A stretch of 64,000 nt of DNA from Takakia lepidozioides. Taxonomy: Eukaryota; Streptophyta; Takakiopsida; Takakiales; Takakiaceae. This document shows positions 48,495 through 59,247 of this stretch, one piece after another. A program made the translations under genes and the position numbers. Below the pieces are notes generated by a model, which ran no database searches, was not told the origin of the DNA, and worked only from the letters and a program-made list of their open reading frames with translations. The first letter of the stretch is position 1, and each line of letters opens with the position of its first letter. Location of the stretch: assembly GCA_030704615.1 (NCBI GenBank), contig CM060734.1, positions 27,916,042 through 27,980,041 on the forward strand, in the 5' to 3' direction.

Positions 48495-49184
48495 AGCTTC
48501 TAAGCTTAAATCGCCATGGAAGGGACCTTATGTCATACAAAAGATGTATGATAACAACACGGCCATGTTACACCATAACAAAGAGATGCTGGGGAGAGTC
48601 AATGCCAACAAGTTGAAAAATACAGTGGTATCCCTGACAAACAATTGAGGCACGATTGCATATAGAAAACACAGAACAGTCAGGGGTCCCAACGGAACAC
48701 GAAGTAACTTGTCGTAAAACAAATTGTGTATGTCTAAGCAAAACACAGGTGTTCGAACAGCTATCACAGCCTACAGGATCACACGCCTATCACAGCCCAA
48801 CACAGGGTCACACAGCCTATCACAGCCCAGCACAGTGTCACACAGTCGCACACAGCCTAACACAGTGCAACACAGCCTATCACAGTCTAACACAGCCTAC
48901 CAGAATTACACAGTCCATAAGATTAGTGACAGGTGGACGCAGGATAACTTCAGGGAAATGGCCGGCGGAAGAAAGGACGGAAGCCAGTTTAGAAATGGAC
49001 ACGTGGAAGTCAGGGCGCGACACACAGCTGAGAAGGAAGTGCAAGAACAGGTGTCATCAAGAAAGAGGACAAGAGTGGCCGTCAAAGTACCTACTTAGCA
49101 CGTCAATTCGGATGAATGGCGGGCCCATTACTGAATACGGAAAAAGGGTAACGGAACAAACGGCAAGTACAGAAAAGCGCGGTG
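48495..49184 (+). other. Post-integrase region with CACAG repeats
   Basis: The integrase tail continues in a shifted frame to about 48650. Then comes a non-coding stretch homologous to 54880-55003 (CTTGTCGTAAA, ACACAGGTGTTC). Decanucleotide CACAG repeats at about 48766-48905 resemble those in the LTRs but in different flanks. 48910-49184 has no recognised feature. Confidence 0.5.
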
Positions 49185-51178
49185 TTCAACGTGATAACGT
49201 GCAATGAAACAAGCAGTGTAATATACTCCACAGCCCATGACCAAACTGGCTACCTCCTTGGTCTTGGTGTGAATGTGCCCATGAACAACTTGGAAGGCAA
49301 TTAACTCCTTCAACATGGTGCCTGCCTCAGACCAGTACCGCGCAAAATGATGATCCTCAATGAGCTGATTCATTGCAAGAACTTTAGTCCGAGTGGCCAC
49401 TGGCAACCAAATGCGCATTATTTGGTAGTAATGTGCAAATGATTGCGGAGGAGCAAATTCGTTCCAAGCTAAATCCAAGACATTGGGGATGTCGTTGAAT
49501 GGCATGATCATAGCTCGATTGTATTGCAGTGTAGCAGGAGTCCTTGGTGGGTGGAAAGCAGCATCTCCCCATACCTCTGACTGTGTGGTTGTTGTAACAA
49601 CAGGTTCAGTCACCTGCATTGCCACCTGCTGTGGTATTGGTACCACTGGCCCTTCCACCACTGGTGCCTCCTGCACCTCTTTGCAAGAAGATTGGAAAAT
49701 AAGCGCTCTGGCCTTCAAGTAAGTAATCCATTAGGTGTTCTTCAGGAATCATGAGCCTCTTGTCAATGTTTGAACTCAAGTCATCCACATCCTCCTGTAG
49801 CTCTGCTATCCTACTATAGACATTGTCTATAGTAGTTGTAGCAATGTTTTGCACTTGCTGTCTGAGGTCATTCATCTCCTCCTGGGTGAGTTTCCTCGGT
49901 GCTCTCCCTTCAATTGGCCCTTGTGCTACCAGACCTTCATAAGGTGATCATCCACCCTGTCCTGTGTAGCACTCCTGAGATTCTGCTCCTCCTGGAGTCT
50001 GTAGGCACTTAACTGCTGCTGTAAACCTTGCGTGTGCTTTGCATGAGGTTCAACTAGGCTTGCATAGGCAGCAGCCAGATTGTTGGCTTCTTTCCCTGCC
50101 TTGTTAGCCACAGATAGTTGATTCATATTGGCCATTACTGTGTGTTGCAACTCCAGGATGTACTTCTCTTGGTTTGTTTCAACCTGTTTGTATTGCTGCA
50201 AAGCACCCTCGTTGCGACATATTGTATCTTTCAGGTCCATAATGAGTTTGGCTTGCTTCACTACCTCAGTTTCTGCCATTACACATCCCTCCCTCTGCTT
50301 GTTGGCTTCTGTTGTGGCTTGCTCTAGAACATTTTTAAGGGTGGCACATTGCATTGTCATCCTTTGATGTACTACCTCCAACTCTGCATGTTGTACCTTC
50401 ACTCCTTGCATCTCATCCTCATGCTTGGTCTGCAATTGGAATAATTGCTGCCTGTGTGTCTCCTGCAGCTGGTCTTGCTCTAGACCCCCCTCAATCAATT
50501 GCTCCTTAGCGAATTGCAAAGCAGCCCTTGTTTCCCCTAACTCATGTTGTAACTTCAGATGAACTTCCTCATCAATCTTGTTAACACACTGAGTGGCCAA
50601 CCGAGCTTCAAACTCTTTTCTGAGCTCCTCTTTCACAGCTTCCAATTGAGTTAATGGAACATGGGACTTCACATAAGTTCCCAACAAATTCAGGGTTCTG
50701 TTTATGGAATTCATAAGCATAGCCTGCTGGGGGTCATCATGGTGAACCTGCTGCTATTCACCCACATCTTCCATAGGATGATGCCTCACAAACCACTCAG
50801 GCCACTGCTCGACCAGATCCTCTTTCTCAACCCCCTTCTTCTCCACAGGTGCTGCTGTGTCATTAAGTTCTACTTCTGGAACCTCCTCCACAGGTGTGGG
50901 TAATACATGCACAGTAGGGCTTGCCCTGTACAGACTTTGCACTTCCGGTACCACTGTTTCCTTGTCCAAGCTAGAGTTTTCATAGAGAAGGTCCCCCTTC
51001 TCAATTTCTGCCACCACCTGTTCTGTAGTGGGGATATCTAACCCTTCTTTCTCCAAATCAATTATTTGTGGTGGAACTGCATGGACAACTTGTGGTAACT
51101 CTGTGACAAGCCGATCATCTGGCTGTGATGGCTGTGATACTGAAGTAACCTCCTGTTCATATGTGTTATCCTAGTGGA
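49185..51178 (-). pseudogene. Unrecognised LTR-element protein (copy inside the nested element)
   Basis: Minus-strand frames 51056-50754, 50720-49926, 49875-49606 and 49718-49128 form one gene with the outer copy. The order is an acidic region (VPEVELNDTAAPVEKK), a coiled coil of about 260 residues, a second short coil, then APPQSFAHYYQIMRIWLPVATR, HHFARYWSEAGTMLKEL and VMGCGVYYTACFIARYH. The C-terminal SYSSGDHW part is missing: homology starts abruptly at about 49185. The region is antisense to gag and integrase of the same element. Confidence 0.65.
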
Positions 51179-51223
51179 CAGTCCAGCAGGGAAAGTCCAC
51201 TAAAGAAAATTAAATCTAAAATC

Positions 51224-51332
51224 CATGACTGATTGTTCTACGCGGGCTGAGTGCTTAGAGATATCCAACTCTTCTATCTTGGAGTTTCCCCCTCGGATAG
51301 TGAAGGGATGGGTGAGTAAAAGCCGCGCGACA
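51224..51332 (+). repeat. 3' LTR fragment of the nested element
   Basis: The last 109 bases of the LTR (CATGACTGATTGTTCTACGC to GCGCGACA) are nearly identical to the end of LTR B. The upstream part of this LTR is deleted: it is preceded by TCTAAAATC, not LTR sequence. Confidence 0.88.
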
Positions 51333-51337
51333 CAGAC
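51333..51337. repeat. Right target-site duplication of the nested LTR element
   Basis: CAGAC, one mismatch from TAGAC at 44798-44802. In the antisense gene it completes the ...IEAGL codons that continue at 44802. Confidence 0.7.
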
Positions 51338-52640
51338 CCGCTTCAATCAGATTCCCCTTTGGGAGCTGCGGGGCAGCCTTCGTGTCCTCCAATTCTTTCT
51401 GCAACTTGAGGTTGGCCTCCACATCCACCTTGTTTGCGTTGTCTGTACCCACATTTCTCTGTGCTGCTGTGCCCCCTCTTGCACAAGAGTATGAGTAACT
51501 TCTTCCTCTGTCTGTCTTGTAGCCAATGGTTCTGCTTCTAATGTGATCATTTTCCTTTGCCTCTTAGGCTATTGATGCTCTGCCAATCCCCCCTTCACCC
51601 TGTGAAGAACCTTGCTCTTCTATGGCAGTGGTTGCTGTCTCAAACACTCCCATCTCCTTCCTTTCTCTCGCATCAAGTATGCACGAGTCTAGAATAATTT
51701 GTGCAATGATTGGCCCGGACACTATGATATGAGACTTTGCGGCAGTGCCTTGTAATCTCTTCATCTCCTCTACCAGTCCATTGTACATTATGTCCGCCCA
51801 TGCTACCTCTCCTTCTCTCAGGGCTTTGAGTATTTCCTCTGTGAAGGATCTGCTCAAATACTGTTGGTTCTGTTTCATGGCAAACAGAACGTTCAGTATC
51901 TGGCCTACCTCCCTTAGCCCTGGGTACACGGCCTTGGTACAAGCATAACTCTGAGTTTTCAAGAAACTCCCTTCTTGGAATAAGTCCCCTATTTGCAGTC
52001 TTGCCCTGTGCTCCTCCACATGCACCTGACCTGATGGCAATTCAAACAATTGTTGTAGGTATAGGGGAGTAACTTCTAATTCAACTCCCTTCACTGTTGT
52101 TGCTCCTGTTCTAGGCTCAAAGTTCTGCAAGAATTGTAACATGTACTGCCTATGGTGCAATGTCCAATCTTTGCTTTGCAATCCTTCTAATCGCAGCTCC
52201 TTCAGTAACTGTACCGCCTGTGGAGTAGCAATCGTTTGTTTCTGCAGGATTGTGGTGCTCTTCACCCTGATTTCTTCCATCCCTCTCACTCTCTTCATTG
52301 TAGACCCACAAAAAGGTTTTGGCTGTAACAATTGAAGAAATGCCTGCAGGGCACAAAGCATAAACGTATGGTTGTTACAAAATGCTATGGGTAATTTCTT
52401 GTAAGCCTGTGGGGCTTGCAAGCAACGATTAAGAGAAAAGATACGCTCTGTCCTTCCGTCCTTATGCCACTGCGTAAGTAATATTGCGAGCGTATAGTCT
52501 GTTAGTTCCTCCATAGCTTCAAAGCTATAGCATTGATGGTCTATCCCGTCGAGACGCCCGTTACTTGGAACGACGCCGACTCTTGCGCTTAAAATCCCTC
52601 CAATTTCTTGATCCTGCTTCTGGCTTATGATTGGCTGTCA
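51338..52640 (-). pseudogene. Unrecognised LTR-element protein, N-terminal half (outer copy)
   Basis: The frame at 52514-51564 has an open extension upstream to a TGA near 52635 (IGGILSARVGVVPSNGRLDG, then HQCYSFEAMEELTDYTLA). It includes LLTQWHKDGRTERIFSLNRC, LQSKDWTLHHRQYMLQFLQN and VTPLYLQQLFELPSGQVHVE. After a shift, the 51452-51338 part begins the coiled coil that resumes at 44802. The predicted protein is largely helical, with no membrane segment or known catalytic motif. The HHRQYMLQF and YLQQLFELP patterns may help a profile search. Confidence 0.55.
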
Positions 52641-53310
52641 ATGCAGATTTCTGAGTTATTCCAGTGGCGATCATTGGATCTTACCATCAGTGCCACATCA
52701 TACGTACTTATATGATGTAAAAACCATGTTGCAGAATGATTCACAACTTCGTTCATGGTTTAACTTGGCTTGGAACATCTTGGCCAAAGAAAAATTCGGC
52801 TTTGAAGATATTTTTACTAAGGGCCAAGCAGCCTGGAGGTATTTACACACTTCCCAAGTAATCGGAACGCCTCTCATTTATACGGACAAGGAGTTGAGGG
52901 TGTTCACTAACATGGCTTGTGACCACTTACAACAGGTCATGAATGGTAAGCTTCCAGACATGATGGGCCAACACTGCATGCCAATCATCATTCCTTAGAA
53001 ACCAAAGAAGATCAGAAAACCAAAAAACCGCAGGACTGAGGACGATTCAGACACTACAATTGAATCTTCAGAGAAATCTTTTGACATATGGGAAGAATAT
53101 GAAAACTCAATGATGGACAAAAGACGAAGGGGATCTCCTATGTCTGAGCAATTACAGCCTGTTCTATCAAAGGGCAAGAAATCAATTTCAGGTACAGCTC
53201 AAGCATCTCCATCAAGCAGTCACAGAACTCGGGCACGCACACAGAGCCCTACAAGGAACTCTCAACAGCAGAAAGGTGTTCGTTCACAAAGGGTTGCTGA
53301 TCCTAAACAG
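52637..53310 (+). pseudogene. Unrecognised LTR-element protein, C-terminal part on the plus strand
   Basis: Beginning abruptly with CRFLSYSSGDHWILPSVPHH, this frame is the counterpart of the minus-strand gene end at 43462-43190. It continues DIFTKGQAAWRYLHTSQV, YTDKELRVFTNMACDHLQQV and MMGQHCMPIIIP, then stops at 52998. Beyond the stop the same frame reads KPKKIRKPKNRRTEDDSD to RVADPKQ and a stop at 53312, a basic, Ser/Arg-rich tail. The polypurine tract and LTR follow, so this is the last sense ORF of an element, in the position where env-like ORFs occur. Confidence 0.6.
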
Positions 53311-53314
53311 TAAA

Positions 53315-53351
53315 CCGTGAGGACACGGCTTTTTGAGAGGGGAAGGGGTAA
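53315..53351 (+). other. Stem-loop plus polypurine tract before LTR D
   Basis: CCGTG-AGGA-CACGG, then CTTTTT, then GAGAGGGGAAGGGGTAA abutting the LTR. It matches 41734-41770 almost exactly. Confidence 0.82.
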
Positions 53352-53906
53352 TGTTAGAGGACTGTCTGGGACTTAGGCACTTTTATGGGTTCCAAGGAGT
53401 ACCCTTATTTTTACATAGACCAGTCACAGCCCGTCACAGCCCGACACAGTCGCACAGCCAGTCACAGCCAGACACAGCCCCACACTAACAACGGGTAGGA
53501 AGATAAAGCCAGGAGCGGGGACTGGAAAGGGATCACTGCTTGGGGAATCCTGGGGGGACATCACGGAGGACGGACGGAGGAAGATGGGGAGAGAAGAGGA
53601 ATGATGATGATACTACAGAGAGGAGGAGGAGACAATTGCGACTTAGTTAGTAGAAGCTGTAGAATTACATAGAAAGGTAGATTAGAGAAACTGTGGCATC
53701 AAAATGTATCTGATTATCATTAATCTGATTCTTATCCGATACAAACACCTTGTGTAGAGAGACTTGAGTGAAGCTGTGTATGAATGGAATCAGAGGGTCA
53801 AAGGAGCAATCTGACGCTTAAATGTACTTGGTAAAGAAGAACTGAGAATATGAAAACCAGAAGGAATATAAATTGGAAACCCAACCATGATTCATTAGCT
53901 GCAGGT
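53352..53906 (+). repeat. LTR (copy D), truncated at its 3' end
   Basis: It starts TGTTAGAGGACTGTCTGGG and follows copy B, with a deletion in the CACAG-repeat region (only about six repeats near 53422-53480). It stops at GCTGCAGGT, about 110 bases short of the LTR end, and runs directly into integrase. Confidence 0.85.
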
Positions 53907-54835
53907 ATGTACACAAGTATTGCAAGAGTTGTGATGAGTGTCAGAGGCTAGGACCTTTGCAAAGATCTGGGAAGATGGCTTTGCATCCTACGATGCCTAC
54001 TGAACCATTCCAGAAATGGGGACTAGACTTTGTTGGACCAATTAATCCACCAGCCAGGACACAGAACAAGTATATAATCACAGCCACTGATTATACTACA
54101 AAGTGGGTGGAAGCTAAGGCTCTGAGGGACAACATAGCTAAGTCCACAACAAGGTTCCTATATGAGAACATACTCACAAGATTTGGCTGTCCCCTGGAAT
54201 TTATCAGTGACCAGGGAAGTTATTTCATTAATGAGACCATAGAACTATTGACTAAAGAGTTCATGATTGTGCACAGGAAGAGTACAACCTATTACCCATA
54301 GGGCAATGGGCAGGCAGAGGCCACCAACAAAATACTATGCACTATCTTGGCTAAGATAGTCAATGCAAACAGAACAGACTGGGATACAAAGCTGTTGACG
54401 GCTTTGTGGTCATATAAGACTTCATATAAAGTCACCACCAAGTATACACCATTCCAATTAGTTTATGGTATGGAAGCTTTACTACCAGTGGAATTCTTAT
54501 TACCTACCATGAGAACTGAATGGGGAAGGAGAATGGAATTGGAGGATTCAATTAAAGTAAGGAAACATGAATTATATCATGTGGAAGAAGTACGTGCTGA
54601 TGCAGCAGATAACATGACCAAAATTCAGATGAAGAGGAAGGATCAAGGTAAATTGAAGACTTTTAAGACGGGTGATTTGGTACTGTGGTTGCAGAAGAAG
54701 GGAAAGATTAAAGCTTCTAAGTTAAGTCACCATGGAAAGGGCCTTATGTCATACAGAAGATGTATGATAACAACACAACCATGTTACAAACCATTAACAA
54801 AGAGATGCTTGGTAGAGTCAATGCCAATAAGTTGA
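53907..54835 (+). pseudogene. Ty3/gypsy integrase
   Basis: The sequence opens with the zinc-binding end YCKSCDECQRLG, then WGLDFVGPI (first catalytic Asp), ILTRFGCPLEFISDQG (second Asp), a stop at 54299-54301, then GNGQAEATNK (Glu) and YTPFQLVYGMEALLPVEF. The stop is a CAG-to-TAG change relative to the copy at 48075. A frameshift near 54720 breaks the C-terminal WKGPYVI-type segment. Known role: insertion of element DNA. No RT lies upstream; the LTR is joined straight to it. Confidence 0.88.
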
Positions 54836-55003
54836 AGGGATACAGTGGTATCCATGATAAACCATTGCAGCATGATTTGCATCTTGAAACACAGATGTAG
54901 TCATAGACTATACCGGTGACACCAACGGAGCATGAAGCACTTGTCGTAAAGCCGAATGTGTATGGTCATAGCAGAGAACACAGGTGTTCACACAACCATC
55001 ACA
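54836..55003 (+). other. Post-integrase non-coding remnant
   Basis: The segment is homologous to 48600-48770 (CTTGTCGTAAA ... ACACAGGTGTTC). It is cut at 55003 by the start of the second large MULE-like element. Confidence 0.65.
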
Positions 55004-55880
55004 GGAGGTTTACTATTTCATGAGCAGAAACCATGAGCCATGAGCCATGAGCCGCATGAGCCGCATGAGCGGTGAGCCGAAGTCTAAGATACGCGGATTT
55101 CATGAGCGGACTCCTCCAAATTTGGAAATGCGGCAGATTAAACAAGTATTAAATAATAGTTTTTTTATTGACCTTGCCGTTTTTGGACGTTCCAGATCAT
55201 GTAATGCGGCGAAGATATGTCGTCAGTAACAAGTCCGCTCATGGTTTTATAGATCCGCTCATGGAAATAAGTGACCGTGCAACGGGAAATCCAGTATACC
55301 ACTGCAAAAGGACGTCGCATACTGGCCTATATAGAGTATTCCGCGGTTTTACATGCCTTAACATTGGAATGAAGCTGACCCTTTTGCCGCGATTGAACCA
55401 ATGGAGTCTGCACCAATACAGTCTGCAGTACTTCACAATTCTGTCTTCTTCGGGTATTCGGCGGGAAAGGGTTTGCAACTGAACTGGGAAATAAGGTGCC
55501 GCATTAGGGTTCACACGTGCGAAATTTCGGAGCGGTTTTGGTGTTGGCGAAGGCCGCCTCTACCAGTACCTACGACGATACTTGGAAATGCGGCGCCGCA
55601 TTTCCTTGTCGGAGGTCGAATGAGGAAAGCAAGATTTCGGAAAGCAGAAAAACATGAACCCTCCAACATACAAAAATACATGCACGTGGAATATAAGTGA
55701 ACGATATAGGTAATATCTTAGTTCGAGCAAAACAGGTTACTGGTAGGCAAGACATATGTCGGACCTTTCTGTGGCCAGAGTCTGAGGTACTGGCAGCAGT
55801 ACAGTTCTACTATCCGAAAAGGATGGGCGTACCATTGTATGGGACCGCAAGCCAAGGTCACTGGTCCCCTGGATCCATAT

Positions 55881-58800
55881 TCAGAAGAGTGTGAACCTCC
55901 TGGGGCTCAACCCTGGTGCATGTATGAAGTGATGAGTTGTGGAATTACAACGGAGTCTCTTTAGGTACACGTAGTACAAATGCTTGCAAGGGCAGTATGA
56001 TGCCCCCTTGTTCGCCATGATCTGGAAGTCGGTGCAATTGCAGGTGGGTAATTCTGAAATGGTGATGGTGTACACCTCATTGCGAACAGCTGAGCCCGCC
56101 GTGGCCATCTGATACACACGCCCGAATCCTGGTGGGGGCACTTCTGTCGAGCTGTGGATTGTACAGTTCATCCGAAGTGCATTCCCCATCCTTGTCTCGT
56201 TCACTTTTGAGGGAGGTCGCCGCCTCTTCGGTTTCCCACAACGGTGTGTAGGATGCTTAGAGCTGTCGTGTCCCATTGTTCTTGCTCTCACAGGGGTCGG
56301 TGGTGGAGGCTGTGGAAGCGGAAATGGTTCTGGGGACGTCAGTGCGCTGCACCATCCGAAATCCTGCGGCGGTAAGGCGTCGGCCTCAACCTGACTCAGA
56401 TCGCAGCCTGGTTCCACCGGCCACACCGGGGGAGCCTCTGGCATTGTTTGTATGCCGTACTTGGGCTTGTCCGGCCCAAAGCCCCATTGTTTGCCGCTCA
56501 GGAACTTGTAGTACGTGGCTTGCTGCATGATTGCTCTGTCGATGTCCTCTGTTGTGGCCGTCACTACGTCCACCAGATGTGCGGCAGAAGACGCTCGCCA
56601 GGAGGAGTGGACCGATTCTGCCATATTCGTGTTCGGCATGTCCGTGTCGGAATCCAAGCACCCCTAGAAGGACAAAACAATGGTGAGGGACCAATCGAAA
56701 TGTCCGTAACAGAAAGACAAATGAACGAAATTGACAGCAGCCTACCTCCCGCATGTACTGTCCGAACTGTCGATACCGAAAATGCCACCACCCCAACCAG
56801 CTGTGCAATGCTCCCAGATTGGTTGTCTCCACTGCACCTGACGTGTTCCACCAAGCCTCGATGATAGCAAACTTAACCTCCGCGTCATCAAATGTGGGTG
56901 CATCCTTCCACGCCGTACAAAGGACACGGTGTTCAGCCTGGAATGAGCTAGCAACAAATTTGGTAGTGTAGTGGGATAGACTCTGCATCCAATGGAATCC
57001 ACAGGATCTCTCTTTCCCCTCCATTGGAACATTGGGGTCCTCACCGTACACACGCCGCACCGCTGCCCAGTTGGCCTGAGCATTGTCTGCCATGAATCCC
57101 CTGAAATTGGGCTCTGGCAATCCCGCCCTTGCCATCTGCTCGTTTATGCCCTCCCACAGATGCATCTCGGACTGTGTGTCCTCCCCTTTCATCTCGCAGA
57201 TTGCAATCGTCATGAGCCTCTTGGAGTGATAGTCATAAACATGCGCACCCATAGTCACCCACTGGTTTGTAATTCGCTTGATGTGATCAAACATCACCCA
57301 AGCATTCGACAAGTTTCCAGTTGTCATGCGAGTGACCAAGTCGACTCCACTCCCAGGCCCACACGTCGACATTTTGAAAATGTAACAACGATCGGATTCG
57401 CTGCCTTGCCCTAGAAACCTGCTACCTTGGATGTAGTCATATCCAGTCATTCGTTTCACCTCCAGGATTGAGTACATGTCCGACCCCCTGCCGAACTCCT
57501 GCTTGCAAGATACGATGTGATTCCGCACATTCGGACTACAAACGTGCGAGACGGACTCCAAGAGGTCACGCATCTCGTCTTCGGTCAAGGGCTCTCGGTC
57601 GGAACCATCTTCAGACATGATTTTGCCAAGAGCAATCTTGTGGGCTGCCTTCAGCTGAATCTGCTTTGGTCTGGCTCCGGGGCTCAATTTCACCTCCTCT
57701 TTTATGATGTCGTGTGCTTCTGCACAGCCTCACGCATGTTGCCTCTCGCCAAGGGTGGCAGTGGACCCCAACGTGTATGCAAGCTCTAGTCAAGTCCGGG
57801 AGCAAATGGATAACGTAATATTGCTTGGCTCTGCACATGGACATGCACGTCGGTGGTTCTTTGCAATGTGCACACTTGAAAGAACCCGCACGAGCTTGAC
57901 TGGAGACAATGAATGGATGATGCGTTGTGCCAGTCCAATCCGTCTCGTTTCTCCGCCCTCCTTTGGAGAGAAAGTGGAAGCAGGTGGGATTGAGGCACCT
58001 CAGCTTCCCCGCACAGAGGACATATCGTACACGAACACCATCAGCAATTTTCGTGCTACTGGTCTTCGTCACACACCAGGGGTGTCCGTCATGCTTTCGA
58101 TCCATGTCTGTTAACATCCCGGAGGCTTTGTTTGACGAAGAAACAGGTGGAAACTCGAAGATGACATTGCCATCGACTTTGGGAGGCAGAAACGTTACCT
58201 TTCTGACTGGAAATTTGGCATAGTCGAGAGCAGCCAGCTCGGAGCGAGAACCATCGAGGTGATGTTGTCGTAGGAGCTGCACAATGGACCGGGTTGGAGT
58301 TATGCTTGAGGCACATGCGTAGCACCGACAGAGACGTCCATGCCGGATTTGAACGACCGTGTGGAGGACATGGGTACCTCAATGCAATCATCTTCCTCGT
58401 CGGAAATGTCGAATACGTCCACACGAGAAGCTATGGAGGGTCTTGACGGTCCAGGTCGGGAATGATTATCGTTGCATACCTCTCTCTGTTGGCAGTGGCC
58501 GCCTCTCGGTTTCCGGACTCCTTTGTGGATGGTGTGGGCAGCGACTGATTCGGAAAGGGAATGGGCATTCCCACAGCTCGGTACAGGATGGTGTCTGATG
58601 GGGGAACGTGCCATTCGATTCCGCAACCTCCGTCGTTACCTAGCACGACAATGGTCTCGTCAACCTGTCCAGGAACATCCTTCCTTTCTTCTTCCAAATA
58701 AACTGTGCCCGGTTTGAGCTTGAATTTGGAACAAAGGTAAGTTTCAGTCACTCTGCAAAGTCCTCCCTCGTTTGGGATCCAGGCTCTCCCAAGTTGCGGA

Positions 58801-59108
58801 GGACAGCAAACTATAGCGTAGGAATTCGGAGTCATCGAACACCGCACGGAGTTGGCAAGTGCGAGGTTCAGTATAGCGACAGACCAAGGCTCACAGGTAC
58901 CATGCGGAGTCCATCGACGATTGGAAGTTGCACATTGAAGTGGAAAGTATTGTTTCAAGCTACATGCATGAAGGTGGGAGGTTTGATTCCATAGCCAGTA
59001 AGTATGACAATGATGGCCGATTCGGCGACGAAATAACATCTCCTGACAGTTTCTCCTGAGGGTGGATCCAGCAGTATTCTCGGCAGACAGGAACATTCGC
59101 ACTGACAA
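55881..59108 (-). CDS. MULE-type transposase with SWIM zinc finger (second element)
   Basis: Frames at 59108-58431, 58626-58300, 58282-57611, 57693-56386 and 56657-55881 follow the same domain order as the first element's transposase. The N-terminal Cys/His region is MDRKHDGHPWC ... CLNPTC ... FKCAHCKEPPTC. The core has VMFDHIKR, AICEMKGEDTQSEM, FRGFMADNAQANW and CGFHWMQSL. An intron after YMRE (about 56748-56670) precedes DMPNTNMAESVHSSW. The SWIM finger is PTCNCTDF ... YCPCKHLYYVYL. One or two frame breaks in the N-terminal third (about 58450) leave activity doubtful. The start codon is uncertain because homology begins only near 58790. Confidence 0.83.
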
Positions 59109-59247
59109 GTGCCAGGACTGTTAGTTAAAACGGTCAGACAACCAAGTTGTGCTCATCAAGACTGGCCGCAATGTTGTTTCGGAACAATGCAACCCATTGA
59201 GGTTCCAGATTTCCCGTCCCGAGTGATTCTTTCGATTGCTGGTGGAC

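Larger units (their letters stand above)
44803..51332 (+). mobile_element. Nested Ty3/gypsy-type LTR element with large internal deletion
   Basis: It runs from the TGTTAGAG of LTR B to the GCGCGACA of a 3' LTR fragment. A primer-binding site follows LTR B, then gag, an integrase fragment fused to gag, and an antisense copy of the unrecognised protein. It sits inside the outer copy of that protein gene: joining 44802 to 51338 restores the coding order. Protease, reverse transcriptase and RNase H are absent, so it is non-autonomous. Confidence 0.8.
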
